Shown: positions 31,325 to 40,286 of the stretch, in pieces | How positions within the stretch are numbered: position 1 is the first letter of the stretch | Layout: every line of letters starts with the position of its first letter | Assembly: GCF_015265475.1 (NCBI RefSeq) | Contig: NZ_CP054493.1 | Location: 496,001-560,000 of the forward strand | DNA length: 64,000 nt | Direction of reading: 5' to 3' | Origin: Candidatus Sulfurimonas marisnigri | GTDB lineage: Bacteria; Campylobacterota; Campylobacteria; Campylobacterales; Sulfurimonadaceae | Translations under genes and position numbers: made by a program | Notes under the pieces: model-generated | Seen by the model: the letters and a program-made list of their open reading frames with translations, nothing else | What the model was told of the DNA's origin: nothing | Database searches by the model: none

Positions 31325-32522
31325 TTAAAATTCAATTTTATTTCGTCCACTATTTTTTGCATAATATAACTTTTGATCAGCTATCATAATATACTCATCA
31401 AGAAAATGTTTTTTATAATAAGATTCAGGATGAACTTCAATTAAACCCATACTAACAGTAGTTTCAATGCTTTTTCCATTAAATTTCAAAACATTTTTCT
31501 TAAAGTCTTTACGAATTTTTTCTAAAACTTTAAATCCATTTGTTTTGTCTATAGCTGGCAATATTATAGTAAATTCTTCTCCTCCGTAACGAATGATAAT
31601 GTCAGAATTTCGAATATGTTTTTTTACTATATCTACAAAATGTTTAAGGACCTTGTCCCCTGCGACATGTCCAAATGTGTCATTAATTTTCTTGAAATTA
31701 TCCAAATCACACATAGCGAGAACAAAAGAGTTGTTTGTTGCCAAAGATAGCTCATACTGATTCATAAATATACTTTTTAAGCCTCGACGGCTTACAGCTC
31801 CCGTTAATGAGTCTTTTGATATTTGTTTATTTATTAACATATTGTCTATTAATGCTAGCTCAGTTCCAATACTTAGAGAGATAAACTCACATTTTTCAAG
31901 GTATGTTAAGAGGACATGACTTTCATCACGCTTTAAATGATTTATCATTTTTTTTGCATCATTGATAAGCCACTTTCCAAAATCACATTTCTCTTCATCT
32001 AGCTCTGGAAAGTTTTTTGATTTTTTATCTTTTATAGAATTTGCAAGTTTATTAGCCATAAAAGATGTGCTTCATAGTAAATGATATTCTTTTTTTCTCC
32101 TATATCTGCTAGGGAATTTATTCGAACATTATTCATAGATAAAAGACTTCCTATATATTCTTCTAAATATACGCTGGCAACCTTATTCCCTACATCATTA
32201 AAAAAAGATAAAAGGTTTATGATGTTTGAGTTGATGTTTTTTTTAGTAACGTTAGAAATCAAAATATTTTTAAGACCATGTATGTCGTTTATCATCAAAA
32301 CATATGGTAGGTTAATAGATATTTTATATTTAGCTATATTTTCAAAATCTTTTAAAACATCAGTATATTTAAAATCACCATTTATAGTGGTTAATATTTT
32401 TCTATAATGGCCTGATATTATTGTTATTTTATCTTCATTATAAGTATTCAAACAAGAGGTATATCTATCTAAAAATTCTTCTAATAGAGTGTCTATGTTA
32501 TCTTGAAAAAACTATGAAACAT
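31325..32522 (-). pseudogene. diguanylate cyclase split by frameshifts
   Basis: The natural start appears to be ATG 32522 (MFHSFF). A T6 run then shifts the frame into DNIDTLLEEFLDRYTSC, which continues as NTYNEDKITIISGHYRKI. A second shift near 32040 (frame one ends EAHLLWL, frame two continues ANKLANSIKDKK) leads into a CZB-like zinc motif (EEKCDFGKWL), then GGDEF domain (DSLTGAVSRRG, RYGGEEFTIILPA, DQKLYYAKNSGRN). The cyclase active site GGEEF is intact in the distal piece, which could still be translated from ATG 32059. Either a recent pseudogene or a sequencing artefact. Confidence 0.7.
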
Positions 32523-32568
32523 AATTTTTCACAGGAAATCCTATTGTTAAGCTTATAAAATTAATAGA

Positions 32569-33597
32569 TTAAATTATTAGCATGGCATCGCCATAAGAGT
32601 AAAAACGATATCTGTTTTCAATAGCGATTTTATAGAGCTCTTGAGCTTTATCTACACCTACAAAAGATGCCACCAGCATAAGTAAAGTTGATTTCGGAAG
32701 ATGAAAATTTGTAAGTAGATGATTTACTCTTAATGGTTTGTTGTTTGGGTGTAAAAAGAGGTTTGCTTCTCCTCTTTGTATAGATTTGTGCCTTGCATAA
32801 AACTCTATGGTTCTTGTTGAAGTTGTTCCGACACTTAATATTGGTATATCAGAATCGAGTAATTCTTTTGCTTTGTCAGAAATATCATAATATTCAGAGT
32901 GCATTGGGTGATCGGTTATCGTCTCTGCTTCAACAGGCTTGAAGGTTCCGCTTCCTACATGTAGGGTTACAAAAGCGTGATCAAAAGCTGAACACACTCT
33001 TTTGTGTTGTTCATGTGTAAAGTGTAGAGATGCAGTTGGTGCAGCAACTGCCCCCTCATTTACAGCAAATACACTCTGGTACTCACTCTCATCCTCTTTA
33101 TTGTCTTCCCTTTGAATATATGGAGGTAGCGGTACGTGACCAATCTTGTCTATTATTGGAAGTATATCTTCAAATCTAAGTAGTTTTTCATCGCTAAAAA
33201 AATGGACAACTCTGCTTCCGTCGTCATTTAACTCTTTTACATGTGCAGACAAATATTTATCAAAGAATATTTCAGAGTCTATTTTTACTTTTCCTCGTAT
33301 ATATACATTGACATCATGGGCATTTAGCGCTCTATTTATAAGAAGTTCAAGTTTGCCACCGCTTTGTTTTTTGCCAAATAGTCTAGCTTTTATTACCTTT
33401 GTGTCATTAAAGATTAGTGCACAGTTTTTTGGAATAAAATTTTCAAACTCTGAGAAAGTTGTATGTGTGGTTTCATTTGTCTTACGATTATAGACTAGTA
33501 GTTTAGCACTATCTCTTGGAGAAGCTGGATGAGTAGCTATAAGTTCACTTGGGAGAGTGAAGTCATAGCTAGAGGTTAAAAGTTCTTTACTTCTCAC
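32569..33597 (-). CDS. queA: tRNA ribosyltransferase-isomerase
   Basis: Encodes 342 residues. QueA transfers and isomerises the ribosyl group of S-adenosylmethionine to make epoxyqueuosine in tRNA. Family blocks are present: YDFTLPSELIATHPASPRDSA, IFNDTKVIKARLFG, GAVAAPTASLHFT, HVGSGTFKPV and TSTRTIEFYA. Its start overlaps the end of tatC by 4 bases, so it is the last gene of tatB-tatC-queA. Confidence 0.96.
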   Translation of the reverse strand: MRSKELLTSSYDFTLPSELIATHPASPRDSAKLLVYNRKTNETTHTTFSEFENFIPKNCALIFNDTKVIKARLFGKKQSGGKLELLINRALNAHDVNVYIRGKVKIDSEIFFDKYLSAHVKELNDDGSRVVHFFSDEKLLRFEDILPIIDKIGHVPLPPYIQREDNKEDESEYQSVFAVNEGAVAAPTASLHFTHEQHKRVCSAFDHAFVTLHVGSGTFKPVEAETITDHPMHSEYYDISDKAKELLDSDIPILSVGTTSTRTIEFYARHKSIQRGEANLFLHPNNKPLRVNHLLTNFHLPKSTLLMLVASFVGVDKAQELYKIAIENRYRFYSYGDAMLII

Positions 33598-34427
33598 TTA
33601 TCTTCGTTTATCGCTTTAAGCTCATCAAGTAGATTTACTTCTTCTTCATCCTCATCTTCCTCTTCAAGAGGTGGGGCAGGGTTTACCATTCTAACTATAA
33701 GAATAGAAAATCCATAAAGAATTACGAGTGGTCCAGCCATTAATAGCTGAGTTAATACATCTGGAGGAGTTAGCATCGCTGCAACTACAAATATAATAAT
33801 TACTGCATATTTGAAAAAATCTCTCATCATCCTGTCATCTATCATACCTAAAAGTGCTAGAAAGTATGCAAAAATAGGTAATTCAAAAGCTATTCCAAAA
33901 CCAAACATAATCTTTGTGAAAAAACCAACATAATCTTCTATATTAATAAGTGGGGTAAACTTGAAACTACCAAAGGTAATTAAAAAATCAAAACCAAAAG
34001 GGGTAACAACATAGTATGCGAATAAAACTCCAAGTGCAAACATTGTTGTTCCGCCTAGAATGAAAGGGATAATCATCTTTTTTTCATTTGCATATAGAGC
34101 AGGGGCGATAAACATCCAAATTTGAGCTAGAATGATTGGCAAGGCACCTACAATAGCAGCGAAGAAAGAAACCTTAAGTGCTACGAAAAACGCACCACCA
34201 ATTTGGCTAGTTGTTACTTTACCATCTATCGCATGGTTGATGCCGCTAGCGTCTTGTACAGATTTTTTACCAACTTCTATTAGTGCATTGTTTAGTGGTT
34301 CAACCATCCAATTTAAAATTGGTTCATGAAAGTAAAACATTACAAAAAACATAACAATAAGGCTAGCAACTGAGATACCTAGTCTTTTTCTTAACTCAAC
34401 TAAGTGTGGTTTTATTTCATCAAACAT
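33594..34427 (-). CDS. tatC: Sec-independent translocase TatC
   Basis: Encodes 277 residues with six hydrophobic segments. The cytoplasmic N terminus PHLVELRKRLGIS and the segment FFVALKVSFFAAIVGALPII are typical of TatC, which binds twin-arginine signal peptides. The C-terminal tail after residue 245 is strongly acidic (EEEDEDEEEVNLLDEL). It overlaps tatB by 8 bases and queA by 4. No tatA is in the window. Confidence 0.96.
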   Translation of the reverse strand: MFDEIKPHLVELRKRLGISVASLIVMFFVMFYFHEPILNWMVEPLNNALIEVGKKSVQDASGINHAIDGKVTTSQIGGAFFVALKVSFFAAIVGALPIILAQIWMFIAPALYANEKKMIIPFILGGTTMFALGVLFAYYVVTPFGFDFLITFGSFKFTPLINIEDYVGFFTKIMFGFGIAFELPIFAYFLALLGMIDDRMMRDFFKYAVIIIFVVAAMLTPPDVLTQLLMAGPLVILYGFSILIVRMVNPAPPLEEEDEDEEEVNLLDELKAINEDK

Positions 34428-34839
34428 CTGTATCTTCTTTTATGGCATCACTCTTTTTTTTCTTTACAAGAGTTACTTCTTCCGGTTTATTTTCTGTTTG
34501 CTGAACGCTATCTTTTGGTGTATCAAAGAAGCCATCATCTGTTTGTAAATCATCATCATCAAGAGTTGTTAATTTTGCAGCCATACTTTTAATGTCAGTT
34601 GCACTTTTTACCTTGTTACCTGCATCAAGAAGCTCTTTTTTATATGAAAGAGCTTCTTCTTTCATCTCTTTAACATTCAACTCTTCTTCTATCGACTCTT
34701 TCATTGAGCCAATAGTGTTTTTAGCACTTCTTAAAAATTTTGCTATCTCTACCATAGCACTTGGTAACTTATCTGGACCAAGAAACAAGATGGCGATAAC
34801 AGCAATAATCATTATCTCTGTAAAACCCATACCAAACAT
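34420..34839 (-). CDS. tatB: Sec-independent translocase TatB
   Basis: Encodes 139 residues. The N-terminal helix MGFTEIMIIAVIAILFLGPDKLP with the G-P hinge is the TatA/B signature. A long amphipathic helix follows (AMVEIAKFLRSAKNTIGSMK) and then a charged tail, longer than TatA, which together with adjacency to tatC supports TatB. Confidence 0.93.
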   Translation of the reverse strand: MFGMGFTEIMIIAVIAILFLGPDKLPSAMVEIAKFLRSAKNTIGSMKESIEEELNVKEMKEEALSYKKELLDAGNKVKSATDIKSMAAKLTTLDDDDLQTDDGFFDTPKDSVQQTENKPEEVTLVKKKKSDAIKEDTDV

Positions 34840-34902
34840 AAAATATCCTCTGAATTATAAACTTTTAATTAAAGGTAGGAGTTTATCTAAAGAATAATTA
34901 AA

Positions 34903-35955
34903 CTACGATATAAACAGTGCAATCTCATCTGCTAAAAGATAGTCTATGTTATAAAAAGTGCCATTTTCAAAAGTTAGCTTGTTCTCATTAACTAAAAGAT
35001 TTGCTTTGTCTAGCTCATTTTTATTTAAAATACTTTCATTAACACCAATGCAAGAGCGAAGTCCTAAAAAAATTTGTTCTATTTTTTTATCTTCAGGCAT
35101 TAATATTTCTGTTCTTATATCAAGTGGATTTTTAATATAATTTTCTAGATTACAGGTAGGATAAAATCTTTGTAAATCAAGCTTGCCTACAGCGCCACTT
35201 CCTAATCCTATATAGTCTTTATACCCCCAGTAACCGAGGTTGTGAACACTTCTGTATGAACCAAAATTACTTATCTCGTACTGTTTGAAGCTACTCCCTT
35301 GCAGCTCATTAAAAAGCCATTTGGTAAGTTTGAGAGTCTCTTTTGACATGTGAGATTTTGACTCAAAAGGAGTTCCCTCTTCGATGGTTAATGCATAAGC
35401 ACTTAAATGATTTATTGGCAAAGAAAAAGCAGTTTCAACATCGTTTAATAAGAGCTCTTTTGTGTCGCCCAGAGTTGCATATATTAAGTCTAATGAAATA
35501 TTTTTAAAACCTATATCTTTAGCATTTTTAACTGCCTCTATTGCTTGGGTTTGCGTGTGGGCACGATTAAGAAGTTTGAGTTTATCTTTGTTAAAACTCT
35601 GCACACCAAAACTTAAGCGGTTTATTCCAAGATTGTACATACCACTTAGCCACTCTGGTGTTGCACTGTTTGGATTGGCCTCAGAAGTTATCTCTATATC
35701 AGGTTTTAAATATGGTTTTATAGTTTTAAAAATATTTTCATATAAACTAGGTTCTATTGTTGATGGTGTACCGCCACCGATAAAAATAGATTCTATCTCT
35801 TTTTCTTGAGCATTAAACCTTTTTAGTTCATAATCTAGTTGAACATTTAAAGCTTTCATATACTCATTTTTGAGATGAAATTTATCAACATAAGAGTTGA
35901 AGGCACAATAAGAACATTTTGAATCACAAAATGGAATGTGAATATAAAGTAGCAT
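34903..35955 (-). CDS. hemW: HemW-like radical SAM protein
   Basis: Encodes 350 residues. The radical-SAM cluster motif is CDSKCSYCAF (C-x3-C-x2-C) near residue 10. SIFIGGGTPST, EITSEANPNS, RLSFGVQSFNKDKLKLLNR and SLDLIYATLG are typical of HemW/HemN. Unlike HemN it lacks the extra N-terminal Tyr/SAM segment. HemW proteins are heme chaperones or heme-related; coproporphyrinogen oxidase activity should not be assumed. It is a lone gene. Confidence 0.9.
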   Translation of the reverse strand: MLLYIHIPFCDSKCSYCAFNSYVDKFHLKNEYMKALNVQLDYELKRFNAQEKEIESIFIGGGTPSTIEPSLYENIFKTIKPYLKPDIEITSEANPNSATPEWLSGMYNLGINRLSFGVQSFNKDKLKLLNRAHTQTQAIEAVKNAKDIGFKNISLDLIYATLGDTKELLLNDVETAFSLPINHLSAYALTIEEGTPFESKSHMSKETLKLTKWLFNELQGSSFKQYEISNFGSYRSVHNLGYWGYKDYIGLGSGAVGKLDLQRFYPTCNLENYIKNPLDIRTEILMPEDKKIEQIFLGLRSCIGVNESILNKNELDKANLLVNENKLTFENGTFYNIDYLLADEIALFIS

Positions 35956-36295
35956 GTTTCCTCATTTTAATTTAGAGTTTTCTTTGTATTTTATTTTGAA
36001 ACACTGTTTAAAGTTTCAATAATCTCATCCATTTTATGGCTTATTAAACTAACTTCGTCTGAAATATCTTATCTAACATTATAGTTTAATGACTCAGAAG
36101 TCTCAGAGATAGATTGAATTAGGATAATTAGTAGTTGCTAAATTCTCCATAAAATAGATTTTATAATTGTATTGTACTGTATCTCTCTCGTTAAAAAATG
36201 GAAAAATAAATTTTACTTAAATAGTAAAGAAAGGAATTAGTTTATTTTAATAGCATATTATGTATAATCACGTTAATTATAATGTAGGTGCTTTT
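35956..36295. other. 340-bp gap with a decayed coding remnant
   Basis: Between hemW and rppH there is no intact gene. The left half holds the remnant described at 35991-36150. The right half carries the rppH leader and presumably its promoter; TATTATGTATAAT near 36256-36268 contains a possible -10 box. Confidence 0.5.
35991..36150 (-). pseudogene. decayed sensory-protein 3' remnant
   Basis: On the minus strand a frame reads SISETSESLNYNVR, stop, DISDEVSLISHKMDEIIETL and ends NSVSK. Ser/Thr-rich heptads of this kind are common in chemoreceptor or related coiled-coil signalling proteins. An upstream out-of-frame MENLATTN segment suggests a further frameshift. Parent family is uncertain. Confidence 0.35.
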
Positions 36296-36766
36296 ATGAG
36301 TAAAAAAGAGTTATATCGTCCAAATGTTGCAATGATAATAGTTTCAAATAATTATCCTGACAAAAAAGAGATATTTTTGGCACAAAGGAATGATTTGCGA
36401 GATATTTGGCAGTTTCCTCAGGGTGGAATCGATGATGGAGAAGAGGTTCAAGAAGCTCTTTTTCGTGAGTTAGAAGAGGAAATCGGAACAAATAAGGTTA
36501 AGATAGTTTCAGAATATCCAGAGTGGATTTCTTATGATTTCCCTCCTAAAGTAGCTGAAAAGATGAAGCCTTTTATTGGACAAAAGCAGAGATACTTCCT
36601 AGTTAAGTTAAAAAAAAATGCACTAATTGATATCAATACTTCGCACCCAGAGTTTAGTGACTACAAGTTTGTATGTGTCGATGAAGTGTTAGGCTTGAGT
36701 GCAAGTTTTAAGCAGAGTGTGTATGAAATAGTAATAAAATATTTTAAAAATGAGGGTTTTTTGTAG
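36296..36766 (+). CDS. rppH: RNA pyrophosphohydrolase, Nudix
   Basis: Encodes 156 residues from ATG 36296 (MSKKELYRPNVAM), favoured over an ATG 36 bases upstream because family proteins start near here. The Nudix box is complete: GGIDDGEEVQEALFRELEEEIGT. QFPQGGID and WISYDFP are RppH hallmarks. It removes pyrophosphate from 5' ends of RNA or hydrolyses dinucleoside polyphosphates. Its TAG stop is followed at once by the lysC ATG, so it leads the rppH-lysC-hobA-holB-folP operon. Confidence 0.93.
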   Translation: MSKKELYRPNVAMIIVSNNYPDKKEIFLAQRNDLRDIWQFPQGGIDDGEEVQEALFRELEEEIGTNKVKIVSEYPEWISYDFPPKVAEKMKPFIGQKQRYFLVKLKKNALIDINTSHPEFSDYKFVCVDEVLGLSASFKQSVYEIVIKYFKNEGFL

Positions 36767-37978
36767 ATGTTAATAGTACAAAAATTTGGCGGCACAAGTG
36801 TAGGTGATTTGGATCGCATACAAAATGTGGCTAATCGCGTAAGTGAAACTAAAAAAGCTGGAAATGATGTGGTTGTAGTTGTTTCTGCTATGAGTGGGGA
36901 GACTAACAAGCTGGTTGGATACGCTGAACACTTTTCATCTAATCCCTCAAGAGCTGAGATGGACATGTTGCTAAGCTCAGGAGAGAGAGTGACAGCCTCA
37001 CTTCTTTCAATTGCATTAAACGAGATGGGATTTTCCGCGGTTGCAATGACTGGGAGAAAAGCTGGGATTATTACAGATAGTCTTCATACAAAAGCCCGCA
37101 TTGAAGAGATTAACCCTGATGTTATGATCAGTGCTATTAAAGATGGTAAAATCATAGTAGTGGCTGGTTTTCAAGGGGTAAATGAAAATGGTGACGTTAC
37201 AACTCTTGGTCGTGGTGGAAGTGATTTAAGTGCTGTTGCAATTGCTGGAGCTATAAAAGCAGATTTATGTGAGATATATACGGATGTTAGCGGAATATAC
37301 ACGACAGACCCTCGCATAGAACCAAAAGCAAAAAAACTTGATAATATCTCTTATGATGAGATGTTGGAACTAGCAAGTCTGGGTGCTAAAGTGCTTCAAA
37401 ATCGTTCAGTTGAATTAGCAAAAAAATTAAATGTAAATTTAGTTACAAGAACAAGCTTCTCTAACGAAGAGGGAACATTAATAACTAAGGAAGAAAATAT
37501 TATGGAAAAACCGTTAGTAAGCGGAATCGCACTAGATAAGAATCAAGCTCGTATCTCATTAATGGGTGTAATTGACAGACCAGGAATAGCATCTGAGATT
37601 TTTAGTAAATTAGCATTAAATGATGTTAATGTAGATATGATTATTCAAAACAAAGCTCATGATGGCACTACAAATATTGACTTCACAGTACCTGTAGGTG
37701 ATTTGTATGAGGCTAAAGGGGTTGTTGATACATTTGTTCAAAAAGGCGATGTTAAAGATGACTCTTATAATGAAAAAATATGTAAAGTTTCTGTTGTTGG
37801 TGTTGGCATGAAATCACATGCGGGCGTAGCAGCTAAAGCATTTTCTGCAATGGCGGTAGAAAGTATAAATATAAATATGATCTCTACTTCAGAGATAAAA
37901 ATATCTATGGTAGTAGATGAAAAATATGCAGAACTAGCTGTTAGAAGTCTCCATAATGCATACGAGCTAGATAAATAA
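36767..37978 (+). CDS. lysC: aspartate kinase
   Basis: Encodes 403 residues. The kinase domain begins IVQKFGGTSVGDLDRI and includes VTTLGRGGSDLSAVA and YTDVSGIYTTDPR. Two C-terminal ACT domains (about 260-403; ISLMGVIDRPGIASEIF, VSVVGVGMKSHAGVAAKAF) give feedback control by lysine and/or threonine. It phosphorylates aspartate to start lysine, threonine and methionine synthesis. It is adjacent to rppH and hobA as in Helicobacter and Campylobacter. Confidence 0.97.
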   Translation: MLIVQKFGGTSVGDLDRIQNVANRVSETKKAGNDVVVVVSAMSGETNKLVGYAEHFSSNPSRAEMDMLLSSGERVTASLLSIALNEMGFSAVAMTGRKAGIITDSLHTKARIEEINPDVMISAIKDGKIIVVAGFQGVNENGDVTTLGRGGSDLSAVAIAGAIKADLCEIYTDVSGIYTTDPRIEPKAKKLDNISYDEMLELASLGAKVLQNRSVELAKKLNVNLVTRTSFSNEEGTLITKEENIMEKPLVSGIALDKNQARISLMGVIDRPGIASEIFSKLALNDVNVDMIIQNKAHDGTTNIDFTVPVGDLYEAKGVVDTFVQKGDVKDDSYNEKICKVSVVGVGMKSHAGVAAKAFSAMAVESININMISTSEIKISMVVDEKYAELAVRSLHNAYELDK

Positions 37979-37981
37979 TAG

Positions 37982-38530
37982 ATGCAGGATTTTGCACAGT
38001 GGAGCTTAGATACTATTAGGGAAGAGGGTAGTAGTTTTAGTTGGTTGGAAGAACAGAGATTTGACTGGACAACGACTACTTCACAGGCCTTGGAACAAAT
38101 TTTAAACGGCAAAACAATTATTTTAATAACCGACAGAAGCAGAAAATGGCTAGAGACATACATACTTTGTCTTATTAACAGCGAGAGACAAGATCGACCA
38201 CTCATTCCTGTTATCAGCATTGATAGTATGTACAAGCACTACAACAGCGTAAGTGGTGGTGAGATGATTGATGTGCTAGAAGATATGATTTCACTTTCAC
38301 ATAAACATGATTACTTCTTTTGGTATATTGGTAAAGGTGATGATAAAAGAGCAGACATAGCAAAAAGAAAAGATAACAGTTATTTTTGGATATTTGATGA
38401 AGATTATCTAAATGCTTTTAATCTAAGGTCATATGACAAGTCTCTTGATATAAAACTATTGCAACTCTACCGTCTTTTTGATGCATCTCTAAATTCAGCG
38501 ATGTTTGGAGAGGTAGATGTTAATTCATGA
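37982..38530 (+). CDS. hobA: DnaA-associating initiation factor HobA
   Basis: Encodes 182 residues matching the Campylobacterota-specific HobA: WLEEQRFDW, ITDRSRKWLETYIL, FWYIGKGDDKRADIA, SLDIKLLQLYRLFDASLNSAMF. HobA binds DnaA domain I as a tetrameric scaffold and stimulates orisome assembly at oriC, analogous to DiaA. It overlaps holB by 14 bases. Its presence is strong evidence for the phylum. Confidence 0.9.
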   Translation: MQDFAQWSLDTIREEGSSFSWLEEQRFDWTTTTSQALEQILNGKTIILITDRSRKWLETYILCLINSERQDRPLIPVISIDSMYKHYNSVSGGEMIDVLEDMISLSHKHDYFFWYIGKGDDKRADIAKRKDNSYFWIFDEDYLNAFNLRSYDKSLDIKLLQLYRLFDASLNSAMFGEVDVNS

Positions 38531-39143
38531 TTCTAAAAAAGGGTATATATTAATCTCTACGGAGATAGAATCTGAGTTTGAGAGACTGTCCCAAGAACTA
38601 AAGCCAAACCGCGTAGTAGGCTTTATAGAAGATGACTTTAAGATAGAACATGCAAAAGCTGTTGTGGCTGAAGCCTATATAAGTGAATCTCAAACTAAAT
38701 ACATAATTATTGGCTCATCGAGTTTCACTAATGTAGCACAAAACTCACTTCTTAAGGTTTTAGAAGAACCCCCTAAAAACATAGAATTTATAATCATTTC
38801 CCCTACAAAATCAAACCTGCTTCCAACAGTTCGATCAAGATTGCCTATTGTAAAGGGTAAAAAAATTCACAGCGTACAAAATATAGAACTAAACCTTGCA
38901 AGGATTGACTATGCAGAAGTTTTTTCATTTTTAAAAAGCAATGCAAGAATAACAAAATCAGATGCTAAAGTTCTAGTAGAAGCACTTTACTATCGTGCCA
39001 CTGTTGTTGACATGCTAATACTTTCAATCTCTCAACTAGAGAATTTTGATAAAGCTTATAGACTTTTAGAGCTAAACTCAAGGCCACAAAGTGTACTAGC
39101 TCTTATACTGATGAGTTTTGTAGGAGATAAAAATGCAGGTTAA
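38517..39143 (+). CDS. holB: DNA polymerase III delta-prime-like subunit
   Basis: Encodes 208 residues, shorter than the E. coli delta prime, as in related genomes. The AAA+-derived core segment is visible: FTNVAQNSLLKVLEEPPKNIEF, IISPTKSNLLPTVRSRLPIV. The LLKxLEEPP and SRC-like SR motifs are typical of clamp-loader subunits; no Walker A is seen. It overlaps hobA by 14 and folP by 11 bases, so translation is coupled. Confidence 0.85.
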   Translation: MLIHDSKKGYILISTEIESEFERLSQELKPNRVVGFIEDDFKIEHAKAVVAEAYISESQTKYIIIGSSSFTNVAQNSLLKVLEEPPKNIEFIIISPTKSNLLPTVRSRLPIVKGKKIHSVQNIELNLARIDYAEVFSFLKSNARITKSDAKVLVEALYYRATVVDMLILSISQLENFDKAYRLLELNSRPQSVLALILMSFVGDKNAG

Positions 39144-40275
39144 TAAATTATCAAGCTCAATTGATGCTAAAAAATATTTAAACAATCTTGGAGTAGACAG
39201 CGGCGGAGTGAACATTCTCTCTTCAAAAATGTCGCATCATATTATTTATATAAAAGAGCTACATGTAGGCGGTGCAAATATACTAAAACAGGATGCTCTT
39301 AGCATAGGAGCAGACTTGGCAGTGCCTCGCGGAACTGTTATTGCTAAAACTCTACATGTAGACTGCATACTTATTGCTACAACTGCTCAGTTGAAAACTC
39401 TTAGTAAAAAAGAGTTGGCTCAACCTTTTGGACTAAAAGAGCTGGCTAGTAAACTGCAAGATATATTAAAAGTTTCAAAGCCTTTACATGTAGATGTTAT
39501 GGGTGTAATAAATGCTAACGACGATAGCTTTTTCTCAGCTTCTAGATTTAATGGCAGTGATGCAATAAATAAAATAGAGCAGATGATAGAAGATGGTGCG
39601 CATATTATAGATATCGGAGGGGTTTCATCTGCTCCAAACTCTCTACATGTAGAGAGTTATGAAGAGCTAAGAAGAGTAAAACCAATAATTGATGTGATTA
39701 AAAAAATGAAACTTTATGAAAAAGTAAAGTTTAGTATCGACAGCTATGAGCCAAAGGTAATCTCCTATGCCCTTGATGGCGGTTTTAAAATAGTTAATGA
39801 TATTACAGGTTTAGAAAATGATGAGGTCTGTAAACTTTGCGCATCCTACAATGCTACTGCCGTTATAATGCATATGCAGGGTTCTCCTCAAACAATGCAG
39901 AAGAATCCTCAATATGAAGATATCTTAAGTGACGTTTACTCATTTTTGGAAAATAGAATTAAAAAAGCTGAATCTTTTGGAATAAATGACATAATTGTCG
40001 ATATAGGCATAGGTTTTGGCAAAACGCTTGAAGACAACCTTATGTTGATTAAACACTTGGAACACTTTTTAACTCTGAATAAACCTATACTTGTAGGTGC
40101 CTCAAGAAAGTCAATGATAGATAAAATCTCATCTTCTTTACCTCACGAGAGGCTGGCAGGTAGTTTGACTTTACATCTAGAAGCAGTTAAAAATGGTGCT
40201 TCTATGCTCCGTGTGCATGACGTAGGTGAGCATATTCAAGCTATAAAAGTACAAGAAGCTATAAACGGCATATAA
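39133..40275 (+). CDS. folP: dihydropteroate synthase, extended form
   Basis: Encodes 380 residues, about 100 longer at the N terminus than E. coli FolP, as is usual in this phylum. The TIM barrel starts near 120: DVMGVINANDDSFF, IIDIGGVSSAPNS, SIDSYEPKV, IVNDITGL, VIMHMQGSPQTMQ, VDIGIGFGKT and GASRKSMI. It condenses pterin pyrophosphate and p-aminobenzoate. Asn-Ala-Asn replaces the common Asn-x-Thr of loop 1. It contains four TACATGTA octamers. It ends the rppH-lysC-hobA-holB-folP operon. Confidence 0.94.
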   Translation: MQVNKLSSSIDAKKYLNNLGVDSGGVNILSSKMSHHIIYIKELHVGGANILKQDALSIGADLAVPRGTVIAKTLHVDCILIATTAQLKTLSKKELAQPFGLKELASKLQDILKVSKPLHVDVMGVINANDDSFFSASRFNGSDAINKIEQMIEDGAHIIDIGGVSSAPNSLHVESYEELRRVKPIIDVIKKMKLYEKVKFSIDSYEPKVISYALDGGFKIVNDITGLENDEVCKLCASYNATAVIMHMQGSPQTMQKNPQYEDILSDVYSFLENRIKKAESFGINDIIVDIGIGFGKTLEDNLMLIKHLEHFLTLNKPILVGASRKSMIDKISSSLPHERLAGSLTLHLEAVKNGASMLRVHDVGEHIQAIKVQEAINGI

Positions 40276-40286
40276 AAGGTATAAAT

